A stretch of 64,000 nt of DNA from Setophaga petechia. Its lineage: Eukaryota > Chordata > Aves > Passeriformes > Parulidae. The notes under the pieces were generated by a model. That model was not told where the DNA came from. It did no database searches and worked only from the letters and a program-made list of their open reading frames with translations. This document shows positions 25,901 through 37,745 of the stretch, one piece after another; position 1 is the stretch's first letter; every line of letters starts with the position of its first letter. The translations under genes and the position numbers were made by a program. The stretch lies in NCBI GenBank assembly GCA_024362935.1, contig JANCRA010000003.1, positions 42,159,291 through 42,223,290 of the forward strand. The letters are read 5' to 3'.

Positions 25901-26430
25901 TGTAAGCTGGAAATACCAGGCTGTCTTGGGTCAAGGCATCTCCACCTAAAAGCTGGGACCAGCTCACAGCCCATGACAGAGTTTGTGGGACAGTGTCTTC
26001 TTCTGCAGAGCTGCTCGAGATTTCTCCTGACCAGGGAGGAAGATTGAATTGGAGACCAACTGCAGGTAGGAGGGAACATTTCCTTTCTATGGATTTATTC
26101 TCCTTGTTTGATCTGGGCTGGTGGCAGGGTTCACTGCCGCATCTCAGCTGGAATGGGGTATGGCTGCAAAAGGGAAGGGTTTCAAGCAGAGACGTTCTCT
26201 GGCCTGTTCCACTGAACATGTGTCACCTCTATTGATTCAAACCCTACAAACCTTTCCTGTTGACAGCTGGACTATCCCTCTGAGTAGCTGCCTCTTGCCC
26301 ACCAAACACCACTCCAGTCCAGATGGGCTTAACTTCACCTTCTAGGCATTAAATCTCAGAAGGCATTTGGCCACTCTGCACCATCAGGACCCGTCTCAGA
26401 CCATTTTGGTTGCCATCAAGTCTCTCTCAG

Positions 26431-26500
26431 TTTTTGTTTTGTTTTTTGTTTTGTTTTGGTTTGAGTTTTTTTTGTTTTGTTTTTTTGGTTTTTTTTTTTT
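26431..26500. repeat. T-rich low-complexity tract (TTTTG)n
   Basis: About 70 bases of T interrupted by single G, mostly TTTTG units. It would be A-rich on the minus strand. It shows no flanking retroposed gene that I can recognise. Confidence 0.85.
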
Positions 26501-28431
26501 CAGATATGTAGGGTAAGCTTCCTTGCTCTCCAGTAGAAAAGCAGGTTTCAGGCAGGTCAGGTCATTCCTGGTGCTCTTTTCTGCTTTTTCCCCCAGCTCC
26601 CAGCTCCCTTTCATCCCTGATGTATTTAGTGGTGAAAATGTGTCCCATTGTCCCTTATCAGGCTTGCAATAGGGTTTGCATGCAGTGTTAATCAGCCCGC
26701 GGTGGTGCTCACCCTGCACAGCACCTTCCCAACACTCAGTGCTGGGCTTTCCCCACTTAAACCTCACCCTGCAAGTGATTTAATGGCATTTATCTCATCC
26801 ACATCAAAATCCCCTCATGGGCTTGTCCTAACACAATCCAGAGACACCTGACTTCATTACATTGCTTTTAGTTATTGATCTGCTTAGAGATGAGTTGCAA
26901 AATTGCCCATTGGTGCTTGAAAGGCCTTCATTTAAAAATCTGGGGAATCCACACAGTTAGGAAAGGACCAGGCATGAGTCTTTGATGGTGTGCATTTGGG
27001 AAACTAATTATGTTTCTGATACTGTGTGTGAGTGGAGAGCCCCCGCCACCACTGAGGCATTTCCTGGAGAATAATTTAAGAGACTGTTACAGATATTGCC
27101 AGATATTAAGTCTTTAATTCACTAAACTAATACAAATTGCTCTGTTTGGCCTAAAATCAAATGAAGATCTGCTTAAAATATTCATTTGGTAGGCAGAGTC
27201 AAGCCTAAGCTTCCCACAACTCCCAGCCCACAGACTGCCTCCTGATTCCAGCACTTATGTGAAGCATAAGGACAATTGCTTTGGAAATAAAATTCTATAG
27301 GAGTGATTACTTACTAATTGAGATGCAGCAATGACTTCATTTGGAAAACCCAGAGCCCAAAGTTAAGAGCCCAAATCCAGAAGTGAATGAATGGCGGGAT
27401 TTCACTTGGCAGTTTGGAAAAGGCTCTAGCATTGTGGTCTCTCATTGTGGATGCACATCTCTGGCTCACCCAGTACCCGAGGAGGGTTCATTTCCAGGCA
27501 GATCCATTTCCCCATCCTCTCAGAGCTGAGCCTCACCAGGCTGGCAGCTTGAGCCAGGCAGAAGCTTTGTTCCAGCACCCCATCGCTCCTGCCTTGGGTT
27601 TAGTACATTTTCTCGGCGCTTCCCAAGCTGTCCCTGTGCATCCTGAAGCTCTGAGCACTCCCTCTGCTGGCTGTAGCATCATTTCATAACCCTCATCAGG
27701 GCCTCATCCCCGTGAGGAGGTGCTGGCTGGGCTGATGGCTGTCCCCAGCAGCAGAATAGCTGCTCAAAGCTGTGTCATGGCCAAGGATGGGGACCAGGAT
27801 CCCATAAAATGGGATGTGTAGGAGTGAGGATTTGAGCACCAGTCCTGTGGCAAAGCTGGGTGGGGAGATGCCCCAGTTTGAAACTGTAATGTTTCATTCA
27901 GGACACATATCTATGTTCTGTGCCAGTGCCACAAGAGCCCAGGGTGTTGTTGCACAGCACAGGTTCTTTGCAGCTGGAGGTTATTGCAGACCTAAACCTT
28001 GGTCTGCTCACAAAGGTGATTTGTGACTCAAAATGACAGGCCCATGCAACCCAAAATGGGTCATGGGTCTCTGCTACATCAGGGGAAATACTGGGCAGAG
28101 TGCACAGGAAGGAGCTGGGCTGCAGGGTGACAGTGAACTGGTGCTGAGGGTGCCCTGGACTGTGAGAGCCAGGCTGGAGGTCCCAGCTCCAAGGGGGTTC
28201 AGAAAGGCACCCAAAATCTTCCTTGGAGGAAAGCAACCTTCAAACAAAGAGAAGAGCAGGAGCAGCATCAGCCACCCAGCCCATCCTCTCTGCAGGTCTG
28301 TGGCCACGCCAGGAGGGTCCTGTGGGTTCACAGGCAGGTTGTTTCCATTGCTCCAGCCATCTCCCGGCTGCCCCAGCTCTGCTGCTCCCATGGCCTCGGT
28401 GCAGACTTACTCCAGCACCACATCTCCAGGG

Positions 28432-28504
28432 AGCTTTTCTCCAGCACGGTCTGTATTTATCAGCTTTTCTCTAGCACGGTCTGTATTTATCAGTTTTTCT
28501 CCCC
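28432..28504. repeat. 30-bp tandem duplication
   Basis: Two 30-bp copies at 28432-28461 and 28462-28491 differ at one base (CTCC versus CTCT). A partial third copy follows. The unit includes AGCACGGTCTGTATTTATC. Confidence 0.9.
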
Positions 28505-29446
28505 TATTTTTGCGGGTCCCCGGTGGCCGTGCCACCGTGCCGTGTCCTGGACGGCGCTGCCAGGCAGCTGCAGGCAGGGGTGTGGATCCAGCTGTGGGCT
28601 GACCTGCGCTCCATCCCCTGGCAGCAGCCGGGACTGCAGGGCAAGGGAAAGCCGTGGCAGGAATCTGGCTTTAACAGATTCCCAACATTTTTGTGTTGCC
28701 CTATATCAGTGACTGAGCCACGGGTAATTGCTTTGCTCTGAACAGATATGTGAAACCTCGGGATCTTTTCCAGGTTGTGAGCACTGTGAAACCCAACAGG
28801 AGAGGATGAATTCCTCAGGAAAGGTTCCAGAAACCAAAACTGCACACAGGCTAAAGGGAGAACTTGGGATGTTAAAGTCTTTTTGGAGATGAAGGAGGCA
28901 ATGATGTGAGGTTAGCAAGGAACAACGCAACTGGCTTGGAAGTTGTTTCCAGTCCTGTGTTCTTAAATGGGATTCACAGAGAAATGGGGCAGTCAAAGCA
29001 ACAGCTCCACAGGGTGAGGAAGGGCAAGCATCCTGGGAATGATATGCAGGCTCTGTAGTCAAAACCATAAAGGAAAAATGGGCATGATGTCAGTGCTGCT
29101 CACTGTTCCTGAGGTGAGGTCAGGGATCTTTCAGGGCAAAGGAGCTGCTGCTGGAGGAGTGCTTAACTAGAGGGACTTCAGCCTTTGGTGGTCCTCCCAC
29201 AGGCTTGAAGCATAAGCCAGGCTGAGGCTGATGACCCCTCTGCACCTGGATGCAGGGACTGAAGGGTGACATCATCCCCTGCCTGTCACTGCTCCCACAC
29301 CTGAGAGAAGCCCCCCTGGTTTGGTGAGCCAAAATGCCACAGGAGCACAGGTTTGCACATTGAACACCTGCCTCAGAACATCTGCACCAGGACTAGGACT
29401 GAAAAATACCCTCTCCACATTTCAACAGAATTTCACAGAGGTAGCT

Positions 29447-29460
29447 TCCCCCCCCCCCCT
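29447..29460. repeat. Poly-C run
   Basis: About a dozen consecutive C residues, a likely length-unstable homopolymer that can also be a sequencing-error site. Confidence 0.8.
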
Positions 29461-32400
29461 TATTTGGGGTTGAAATTCATTATTTTGAGACAAGGTGCCA
29501 GCTTTTGAAAAAAATTGTGTCCAGGTTTGGGCTGCAGATGTACTGAAAAAAAACAACTTCAGAAGCAGGAGAGAAGCAGGCTATGATGTGCAACCCAGAT
29601 GTGCTTTGACTTTTTCATTTGGTGATTTCTTTTTCTTGCCACTGAAACCAGTAGAAACCCAGGGGCCACGACAACATTTCTTTGGGATAAGTTTTAAAAA
29701 TCTCCCAAAATACATAAGAAAAGCTTGAAACTTGTGTGTGCAAGACCCACTGGCAGGGAAGTCTGCAGAGCCAGGACCCTGCTGGGTCTCAGACTCCAAA
29801 GTGGAGGAGGTTTCTGATAAGGGGAAAAAAGGGTAGAATTTTTTCCATTGAAACTTCCACAGAATGGTTTCTCGTCAGTATAGGGTGGGTGGTGTCATTT
29901 ATACTTGATTTTCCGTTTTCTGATTAGAAAAGAGGAAGCTGCATTATTTTCTGACAAAAAGTTACATTTCAGAAGTTGGCAGTTATGTAAAACATCCCCA
30001 CTGCCAAATTTCATCATTACAAAGCCCAAGTGGCAACCAATGACAACAACCTGGAAATCAAAAGCCAAATTTATTTCTGTTATCCATTTTCTTCCAAAAT
30101 CTGAAAACATTTGTGGGAAATTTTAGTGTGAGCAACCACATACATTCTGGAGATCCTGCCACTCCTGGCATGTACCAGGCACAAAAAACATAAATAAATA
30201 AAGTGGTATTTTGGCTGTCTCTTTTCAGCAACAGAAAGGAGGTTGGATGAGTTCAGCAGGTTTGTCCACCTTTTCTTGACAGTCCTGAAGATGACTGGGA
30301 ATGGAGGGAAAGGATTGAGGGATGGAGGGAAATGATTGAGGCTCAGATCATTTCCTTGTGTGCTCCTACGGGCTTGCTTTGCTTCCCGTTATTGTCCTGA
30401 ATCTGCTCCTGCCTGCTCTGCCCAACAGGACTGGGGGGCATGTGAGAGCCAGCCTGGCATTTGGCGTGGAAAAAACCACCCTCCTTTCTCCCCACAGCAT
30501 GCAGGAATAATTCAGCCAGCGACAATGCACTGGCAGTGACTTTCCAGATAATTTATAGCCTGACCTAAAGTTTTCTTCCCGCCCAGAGTGAAAGGAGAAG
30601 GAAGAAAGACTATTTTTTGTTCAAGATAGGTGTCTTTGGTGAGGTTGGTCTAAGCCAGAGTGAATTGGAGATCTTAACACAGAATCTGCTCAGCGCATGC
30701 TTTCCAACTCAAGTCATTGCTGCTAGTCTGTTATTAGGACTCACTCTGTAGATAAGGAGAGACGCTGTAAGCAGGTTTAAAATTTCCTAAAATGCTGATA
30801 AGATGGTTAAAAAGACATAAATCCCAGAATATACTCTGACTATTTCTTAAAGTGGATCTCTTAAATTCCCAGAGTAACAGAGAGCTCGCTATCTCTGGTT
30901 TCCCGGAAAGGAAATAATAGAGTCGGATTAGCTCCAGGAAAGTGACAGCCTTCCCTTCCTCTCCAGATAAGCTGGAGCAGCAGAGCCCATCCAGCAACCT
31001 GGAGGACATGATCTGATCCCCAAGCACCAGGGACCCAATGGCCAGTGCCCTGCAGAGGCTCCCCTCATTGCCATTTCTGTGCACGTCACTCCCTTTTCCT
31101 GGAAACCATAGCTCTGCCTTTTGGACGAGGGTTGGTGCACGTGGCAGACAGGGGACACTTCGGTCCTTCCTTTTCTAGGCACTGTTAACAGCTCAGCAGC
31201 CCAAGGAATTTGCCTTGCAATCCCCTCTGCGGCTCAGCTTTCTATTCTCTATTCAAGAAGCATGAATGAACCAAAGCCTTTATTTGCATTCTCTTCAAAT
31301 TGCCCTCCACCACGAGCATGAGACCTTTGGAAGTTTGTTGCAAGAGTAGCAGAGCCAAGATATTTTAGTCAGGCATGATGCCCCACCGCTACCGCAAAAA
31401 TCACTCCAGAGCAACTGCTGAGTCAGAATAAAGGGGACTGGATGCATTTGCTTCCCAAAGATCACAATGCAAAGCCTGGCAAGAGGAGAAGCAGGCAGGG
31501 AGGTCAGTGGATGCGGCATTCCCTGTCCTTGAATCATTTCTCCTGCAGGAATTCATAAGATCTGGCATCTCCCAAGCACATCTGAGAACAGGGAATGGCC
31601 TAAGCAAGGGCACAAGGATTTGAGGGAGGCTTTATAAAGAAATCCCATCCTGGACCACCATTAAAGATGTCGAGAAGGACCTTTGGGACACCCACTGTTG
31701 GGTTTGGGTGAGGTAGGGGCTAAAGCTGCCTGTCCTGCCACAACACAGAGTCAGCAAGCCAGCAGCAGCACATTTGCAAGCCAAGGAGCATGTGCTCCAT
31801 TGTGGAAAATGGATAGGGTTTCTTACCTGGAGTTCCAGAAAAAGGGGGGAAAGTACCTTTGTTCTCCTTTGGCCTTCACCTTACTGCAGCTCTTAAAAAG
31901 TGAAGAGCTGGCCCTTTATGTTATTTTCAGTTCTGGAAAGCAAAAAGTGTGTAACTTTTTTTTTTTTAGGCTTTCTACAGTTTTAAACTTGATGCTTTAT
32001 TTTCTCCTGCACCTCCTGGAGAGCAGTGTAGCTCACCGTAGGCCACTCATCTCCAATACAGCTCTTGCTTTGGGGAGGAAGGGAGCAACAGCACCTTCAT
32101 GTGCTCTGCAGAGAGTCAGACACCTTGGACATGGGGCCATCTGTCCCTCCCTGACCTGGGTGCTCACCTTCTGGAATCATTCAGCAGAAGCAAAAGTATC
32201 CACACATGGGTAGCCCAGAGCCTGGTGATGGCTTGTGGACTTGGGCAACTGGATGCAGAGGATGAAGAGCAGGCACCTAAACCTTCTATGTCCCTTCATT
32301 CTTTCAAATCCTGCCTTGCTAAAACCAGTCCGGTCCTGTGGGGTGTGCTGATCCTGATGAATCAACATTTTCCAGCAGAAAAAGTGGCATTTGCAATTTC

Positions 32401-32734
32401 CCAACAAGTCCTAATTGAGAGCACTCAGAAAAAGCAAACAAACAAAGGATCAGACCAAACAATGGCAGAGGGCAGGAAATGAGCTGGGCATCTCTGAAGA
32501 GCTGTCCTCACCCGAGCAGAGCATCGCTGCCAGGGCAGGAGTGCCAGCAGATAAACAGGGCTGTGCCAGATGGAGGAACCACCATGGCTGGATGTCCTTC
32601 CCCTCAAGAACATCCAAGCAGACCTGAACATCTGCCTTTTGGATCAGGGTGGTATCTCCTGAATGGATGGGATTGCTGGTGCTTGGCTGCACGCCTGAAT
32701 ATGTTGGTGGCCTTACAATGAGCAATAGCTCTGC

Positions 32735-32783
32735 TTTTTTTTTTTTTTTTTCTTCTTTTTTTGTTCTTTTTTTTTTTTTTTTC
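32735..32783. repeat. T-rich homopolymer tract
   Basis: Two long T runs separated by CTTC and GTTC. No gene or retroposed transcript is recognisable next to it. Confidence 0.85.
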
Positions 32784-34271
32784 AGTAACACTTGTCCTGA
32801 CCTCATGGTTCATCAGGATAGGTAGGAGAATTGCTTCTAGGGAGTCCCCTCTAGAAACCACTGGAGCTACACACTGTGAGGTTTGGTGGAGCCAAGTAGC
32901 TCAGGAACACAATATATCTTGCTGTGCTTTCATAACCACATGATTTTGGCCTGAAGCTGCTTGTCACAGTTGAAAACTCTGCTGCTGGGAATATTGAGTG
33001 GGGCCCAGCAGAAGGGGTGATGGAAAGGGATGGAAAGGTGGTCAGGGAGAGCAGGACTGGCTGAGTAGCACTGCAGCACTGGTGTGGCACCTGCAGGAGG
33101 AGGCCCCTGTCTTGGGCTTTTGGCTGCATCAAGGGAATTTGTATGGAAGGTTACCACGGGGAATCATGAGTGCTTTCTGATTTCATTTTTTATGTCTGTA
33201 TCTTCTTTTCAGCAGCTCATCCAGCTGCTCTTACAGCCTTTCAGTTTGTAGTGGTTTGGCCAGTTTTGTGCTTGTGATAGGATTGGGAGTAACACATCTT
33301 GGCAGGGATGGGATGGCAGCTTCCATCTGTGCAGCTCCACTGGAGGCAGTTGGAACTGGTTTGGGAAATGAGGCTGTTAAAACCACAGGCTCCTCTCAGA
33401 CCAACTTTCAAAATCTGTCACCAGCAAAATGCAGTCCTGGCTGCTGCTGTCACCTCTGCCAGGCTGAGCCCATCCCACAGAGCCCCTCTGCATGGCTTCC
33501 AGCAGACTGCCACGGGAGTCCCTCGGCAGAGGGAACACAGCCCTTCCCTACACTCTGGGACACTCTGGCCAGCTGGCACTGCTGGGCAGATTTTCCTCAC
33601 AGAAAAGGGCAATTCTGGGACCAGATACTTGAAAGAGGCTTGTGGCACCAGGAGCAAGGATACTGCCCAGCACATGGACAATAGATGCAAAACTCCTTCT
33701 TGGATTAAAGTCACTTTCAGTACATGGTTTGTGATATCCTTGTGAACAACAAGCACATCCCACAGCAGGGACCCTCCCTGGGCTTCCCACGAGCACAAGT
33801 AGGAGCTAGACACACTTTCTGAATTGGCCATGGTGGTCATCCATGGTTTTTCGGAGTACAATGAATAGGTGACATAATTCATTGCCTAATCTTTACTGTT
33901 TCCATTATGTAGCTGAGGAAGTTGTCTCCAGCTGCCTGGCTATATTTGGGCTGTGAACTGCAGGAAGTTGATCAGCATGACATTGTTACAGATGTAATGT
34001 TTCCCTAGCAAGAGAAGTCTTGTTTAAATCTCTCTGCCTTCTCCTTCTGGTTCTCCATGCACTGGGTGTGCCGGATGCTCCATATACCTGCTCCAAAGCT
34101 GTGTAATACCCTTCCCTCCCTCATTCCCATGGAGGTCATTCCTGTGGCAGAAGGATAATCTGAAGTGATGGCTGAAAAGTGCTTTACCCAAGCATGGACA
34201 CTGACACTCTAAAGCAGACAAAAAGGTGTGGACACATGAACCAGCACAGTCCTTCCAAGAGATCCACAACA

Positions 34272-34277
34272 TTTATT
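34272..34277 (-). terminator. INS: INS polyadenylation signal AATAAA
   Basis: TTTATT on the plus strand gives AATAAA on the minus strand, 73 bases past the INS stop codon at 34350. Cleavage would be expected 10-30 bases further, near 34250-34260, for a short 3' UTR of about 95 bases as in other insulin genes. Confidence 0.85.
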
Positions 34278-34349
34278 CAATTGCTTTGAAGGTGCAGTAG
34301 CATAAGTGCATGTTTCTGGCCCAGGAGCTCCCCAGTGCCAGCCCTGACG

Positions 34350-34486
34350 CTAATTGCAGTAGTTTTCCAGCTGGTAGAGGGAGCAGGTGTTGTGGCAGCA
34401 TTGCTCAACAATCCCTCTCTTCACTTTCTCAAACTCCTCCTGCTGGAAGGGCAGCTCTCCCAGCTCGCCATGCAAGGGACCGCTCA
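34350..34486 (-). CDS. INS: INS coding exon 3: rest of C-peptide and A chain
   Basis: The acceptor reads CTCCCCTGCAG on the minus strand and the exon starts at 34486. The phase-1 junction completes a Val codon. It encodes the C-peptide remainder ([20 protein letters not shown] then V), KR, and the 21-residue A chain ending NYCN, with stop TAG at 34352-34350. It contains fewer than 50 codons and is easy to miss in an ORF scan. Confidence 0.97.
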
Positions 34487-36834
34487 CTGCAGGGGAGAAG
34501 AACAGAAGGTGTGGGACATCACACAGCACCAGCCCTGGCTCCTGAGCCCTGCAGACACCCCCTGAGCAGGCACCAGATTTCTAATCCAGAGTTGGCTAGA
34601 AAATGGGAAGGAAGTTGCACAGGTTTCCCCAGGTTGGTGCTGCTTGTAGCACCCTGTTTCCTCTCCCAAAATAATCCTGTGGTGTCCAGAAGATGCCAAG
34701 CTGAGTGACTGTTGGCAGTGTGAGGAATAAAGGGATACAGGGGGTTTACTGGGGAAGCTGTATGGAGAAGAAGAGAAATCCTGAGCTCTCCCTGGGGTGA
34801 GCAACTGATGTAAAATTGGGATTGTCTGCTCTATAGAGAAGAGTTTGGGACCACAGACCCCTTTAGGCAGTTACCCACTCTTCTGGGAGCCTGGGCAGAC
34901 AACTGGGATGTTCATGGGATTGCAGAGACAGTCCAGTTCTGAGGCTGGGTGCATTTCCCAGCTGTTCCTGAACAGCCTGATTCAGTTGGCTGCCTGGACA
35001 TAGCCCCAAGCTGACAGAAAAAGCATTTGTGTGTGTCTGTGTTCACAGCTGGGGTCAAGTTTTTAGAAGCAATGATAAATAAGGGTATTTGGACACAGAT
35101 AACACTCAACAGAATGATTATTTGCTGGTGAGAACTTGAAAACTTGTGCACAGATCTGTTCAGGTTTTAGTTGCCCAATGAAAATATGGAAAATAGCAAA
35201 TAAATCAGTGAGTTTTTCCTGCAGGAAGAAAAGAGCCCTTAACAGCAAAGAGAAAATGCCTGGAAAGTGAGAATGAGATGTGGTTTCAAGGGCAGTACAA
35301 GCACAGTACAAGATGCGAAATCCCCAAGCCCCTGAAGCGTGAGGCAATGAACAAGGCACAAGAGTAACACAAAATCATTATGCTAGCATGCTAGAAGGGA
35401 AATTTGGGGAAAATTTGGTCCAATGTTAAGTAGAAGAGGAAATAGCTGGTCAAAGTTTTCTGATTTACTTGTCTTCATCCTTCAAGCCAGCTGTGAGCAG
35501 ACTGTAAACATAACCAGATTTTGTGACAAAGAGGTGGTGGCTCAGGCAAAAGTCCTGAAAAAAAAGGTAGAAAATCCTCAAATACTTGCATTCTTTTTGG
35601 CACAATTAAAATTCTCTGTACAGTATTTAGGTAGTTTTGCTAATGGAACCTCCAATCCATTTGTAGTGGTCTCCAGAAATGAATAATCAGAGAATGGGCA
35701 AATGACATACTGAACAAATCATGGGCAAACCCTCTGCTAGGGCATTGTCTTGTTTCACCTTACAAAGACCCCTAAGACTATTTCACAGGGTGGTTACATA
35801 CACAGGAGAGAGAATTGGATATAAATGAAAACAGTATGTGATGGGAAGAGAAATGGTGGGACAGTTGTATTGCAGTCAGGGGATGTCAAGTGAAGGTCGA
35901 TCTTGAAATGAGAGGATTGAAATGGGTGCAATTTGCACAGGGGTCTCTTCTTCGTCTATTCACAGTCTTGATTAGAAGCTTGAAAGACAGAGTGTTCACT
36001 GTGCTTCTCCAGGCCTCACCAGACAGCAAGGATGCGCACAAATGCAGAGTTGCATGTTTAGAGATCTAGAAAATATGACCTAGAAAGGCAGTAGGGTTGT
36101 GTAGCTAGGAGAGGTCAAAACTAGAAATGGGAACAGTATTCAAATATTTTGAAAAGTGATCATAAAGATGAAAGAACTAAGCTCTTCCCCCTGTCCACTA
36201 ACAAGAAGACAAGAAATAATTTACAGAAAGGCATGTTCAGGTTAGATATTGGGAAGAAACACTCAAGAAGAAGGTCAGTTAAGCTTGGGAATGGGCAGCA
36301 GAAAACATGGCCAAGAAATAGAATGGGGGCAACAATGGGGATCCTGTCTTGGGGCAGAAAGAGGCTTATTGAGTTCCTCCCATCTTTATTTTCTATAAAT
36401 ACTCCCAGGCTGGTGTAACCACCATGCAAAGAAATTGACAAGTTTGAGCTTCCAGGCACAATTCCTTTTGCCTCATAAATCCTCTCTCCCTGCCCGCCCT
36501 CTCATCTGCCTTTTTAACCTGAAGAGCTTTTCACTGGCAACCCTACGCTGTTGGTATGCCGAAGGTATTCCTGGCATTCCCCACGGAGAACATTCCTGGT
36601 GTCACTGTCAGCGATAGGCGGCTGTTCCATCGGTCAGCCCCACTTACCCAGAGGCTGCTCAGCATCCCGCCGGGCTTTGGGCTGGTAGAAGAAGCCCCTC
36701 TCCCCACAGACCAGGTACAGAGCTTCCACCAGGTGGGAGCCGCAGAGGTGCTGGTTGACAGCGGCGTGGCTGCTCCCGGGGCCCGAGAGGGCCAGCAGGG
36801 CCAGGAGGGGCAGAGATCGGATCCAGAGAGCCAT
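34350..36834 (-). CDS. INS: Preproinsulin (complete, two coding exons)
   Basis: Insulin is the beta-cell peptide hormone that acts through the insulin receptor. Coding exons are 36834-36648 and 34486-34350 (187 + 137 nt = 107 codons plus stop), the same length as chicken preproinsulin. The order is: signal peptide residues 1-24 ([20 protein letters not shown], then SSHA); B chain 25-54 with [19 protein letters not shown] and GFFYQPKA; an RR processing site; a 28-residue C-peptide beginning DAEQPLV; a KR site; and A chain 87-107, beginning [14 protein letters not shown]. All six cysteines are present (31, 43, 92, 93, 97, 106). Intron 2 (36647-34487) is phase 1 inside the C-peptide as in other vertebrates. 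His at A8 matches chicken insulin. Gln at B27 differs from chicken, which has Ser. The gene lies between TH and IGF2 in the conserved order. Confidence 0.98.
34487..36647 (-). other. INS: INS intron 2
   Basis: A 2161-bp phase-1 intron in the C-peptide region. The only thing I recognise inside is an ancient CR1/L3-like fragment near 36120-36320. Confidence 0.85.
36120..36325 (+). mobile_element. Ancient CR1/L3-like LINE 3' fragment inside INS intron 2
   Basis: The segment reads much like the old amniote CR1/L3 3' region. It has AAGTGATCATAAAGATGAAAG, a CCTGTCCACTAACAAGAAGA stretch, then GGTTAGATATTGGGAAGAAA and a GTCAGTTAAGCTTGGGAATGG part corresponding to the 'ggtagttaagcactggaatagg' of the consensus. 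It is diverged and 5' truncated. The assignment rests on remembered consensus sequence. Confidence 0.5.
36648..36834 (-). CDS. INS: INS coding exon 2: signal peptide, B chain, start of C-peptide
   Basis: The ATG is at 36834 and the donor is CCTCTGG|GTAAGT at 36648/36647. The exon starts at 36851 after a CCCCAG acceptor, giving 17 bases of 5' UTR and 204 bp in total, the same size as human INS exon 2. Confidence 0.97.
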
Positions 36835-36851
36835 GCTGGGCAGCCTGAGGC

Positions 36852-37371
36852 CTGGGGTTAAGAGGCAGAGGAGACACAGGAAAGTCTAGGAGGTAAAAAT
36901 AGGTTGTAACCAAGCATCTTGTGTCTTTCAGCTCCTCTGGCATAGAAATAAGACTAAAGTAGGACATGGACCTTCTAGTTTGAGAAGGAACGAGAGTTTT
37001 GTGCACCAGGACTTACAAGCGACAGTAAATTACTACTGACTATAACCATAAGTCCATCTCCATGCTCCATCAGTCTCAGGCTCCCTGCTGTCTTGCCTCA
37101 AAAGGCTGGCAGAGCCATCCCACCAAGCCCTCTAGCGTACATGGCCTGGAGAGCCAAGATCAGCAGACGCCTTCAGAGGAAAAACCCTCTCTGCCCATTC
37201 AGAAGGGGCTGTAATGTGTGTTGATGGCCCAAAACCAGCACAGTCTCCTCAAAGACCTGAGGAGGCCTCATTTTCTTGAGTCAACCATCGACAATTGTCA
37301 CTGCCTGCTTCATCAACTTAAGACAGGTCAGCACAACAGGTAGAAAGTAAAAGGAAGGCAATCCAACTTAC
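36852..37371 (-). other. INS: INS intron 1 (5' UTR intron)
   Basis: A 520-bp intron between the non-coding exon 1 donor (CTTGG|GTAAGTT at 37372/37371) and the acceptor before exon 2. Human INS has a 5' UTR intron at the same place, of about 180 bp. Confidence 0.75.
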
Positions 37372-37435
37372 CCAAGAGATGGCAGCAACAGGTGGAGAGA
37401 AGTTCACTCTGAGGGATGAAGATGGTTGCTAGTAC
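37372..37435 (-). other. INS: INS exon 1 (non-coding, predicted)
   Basis: The downstream end is fixed by the GTAAGT donor. The upstream end is estimated at about 30 bases from the TATA box. It has no ATG before the splice that would start an open frame into exon 2. Confidence 0.7.
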
Positions 37436-37453
37436 TGTCCCCATTCTCTCTTT

Positions 37454-37745
37454 CCCATATTTATATGCTTTACGTTCACCCAAGTGACACAAGAGCTACC
37501 AAGAGCCCCTCCTCCTTGATGACACTCCAGCCAAAATTTTTGCTACTTGTGCAAATTAATTTCCCTCTGCGTAGCATCCACAGGTCTTTATGCAGGTTAA
37601 GATAGAAGCAACTGTTTGCTGTTTCCATCTCATTTAGTCTGCTCTTTTCACTTCCCCGAAGGTCTGTCCTAAGCCATCAGTGACCCTTTTAGCAGGAGAT
37701 AATGGTGCTATTACAGCTGCAATGACTACTAATGACACTAATGCA
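37454..37745 (-). promoter_or_regulatory. INS: INS promoter with TATA box and candidate A-box/E-box sites
   Basis: On the minus strand CATATAAATATGGG at 37467-37454 is a clear TATA box about 30 bp before exon 1. Upstream are TAAT-type homeodomain sites at 37555-37562 (AATTAATT) and a cluster at 37725-37745 (ACTAATGACACTAATG on the plus strand). An E-box CAGCTG lies at about 37715-37720, and a CRE-like TGATGACA at 37518-37525. PDX1 A-boxes, E-boxes and CREs are the known control elements of insulin promoters; occupancy here is inferred. Confidence 0.6.

Larger units (their letters stand above)
22992..34249. other. INS-IGF2 intergenic DNA, INS-proximal part
   Basis: I see no gene. Simple repeats are T-rich tracts at 26431-26500 and 32735-32783, a 30-bp tandem duplication at 28432-28491 and a poly-C run at about 29450-29459. 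The AT-rich, non-repetitive segment at about 26940-27310 looks like candidate conserved non-coding sequence. Frames of 100-190 codons here are unremarkable in composition and show no domain. Confidence 0.6.
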
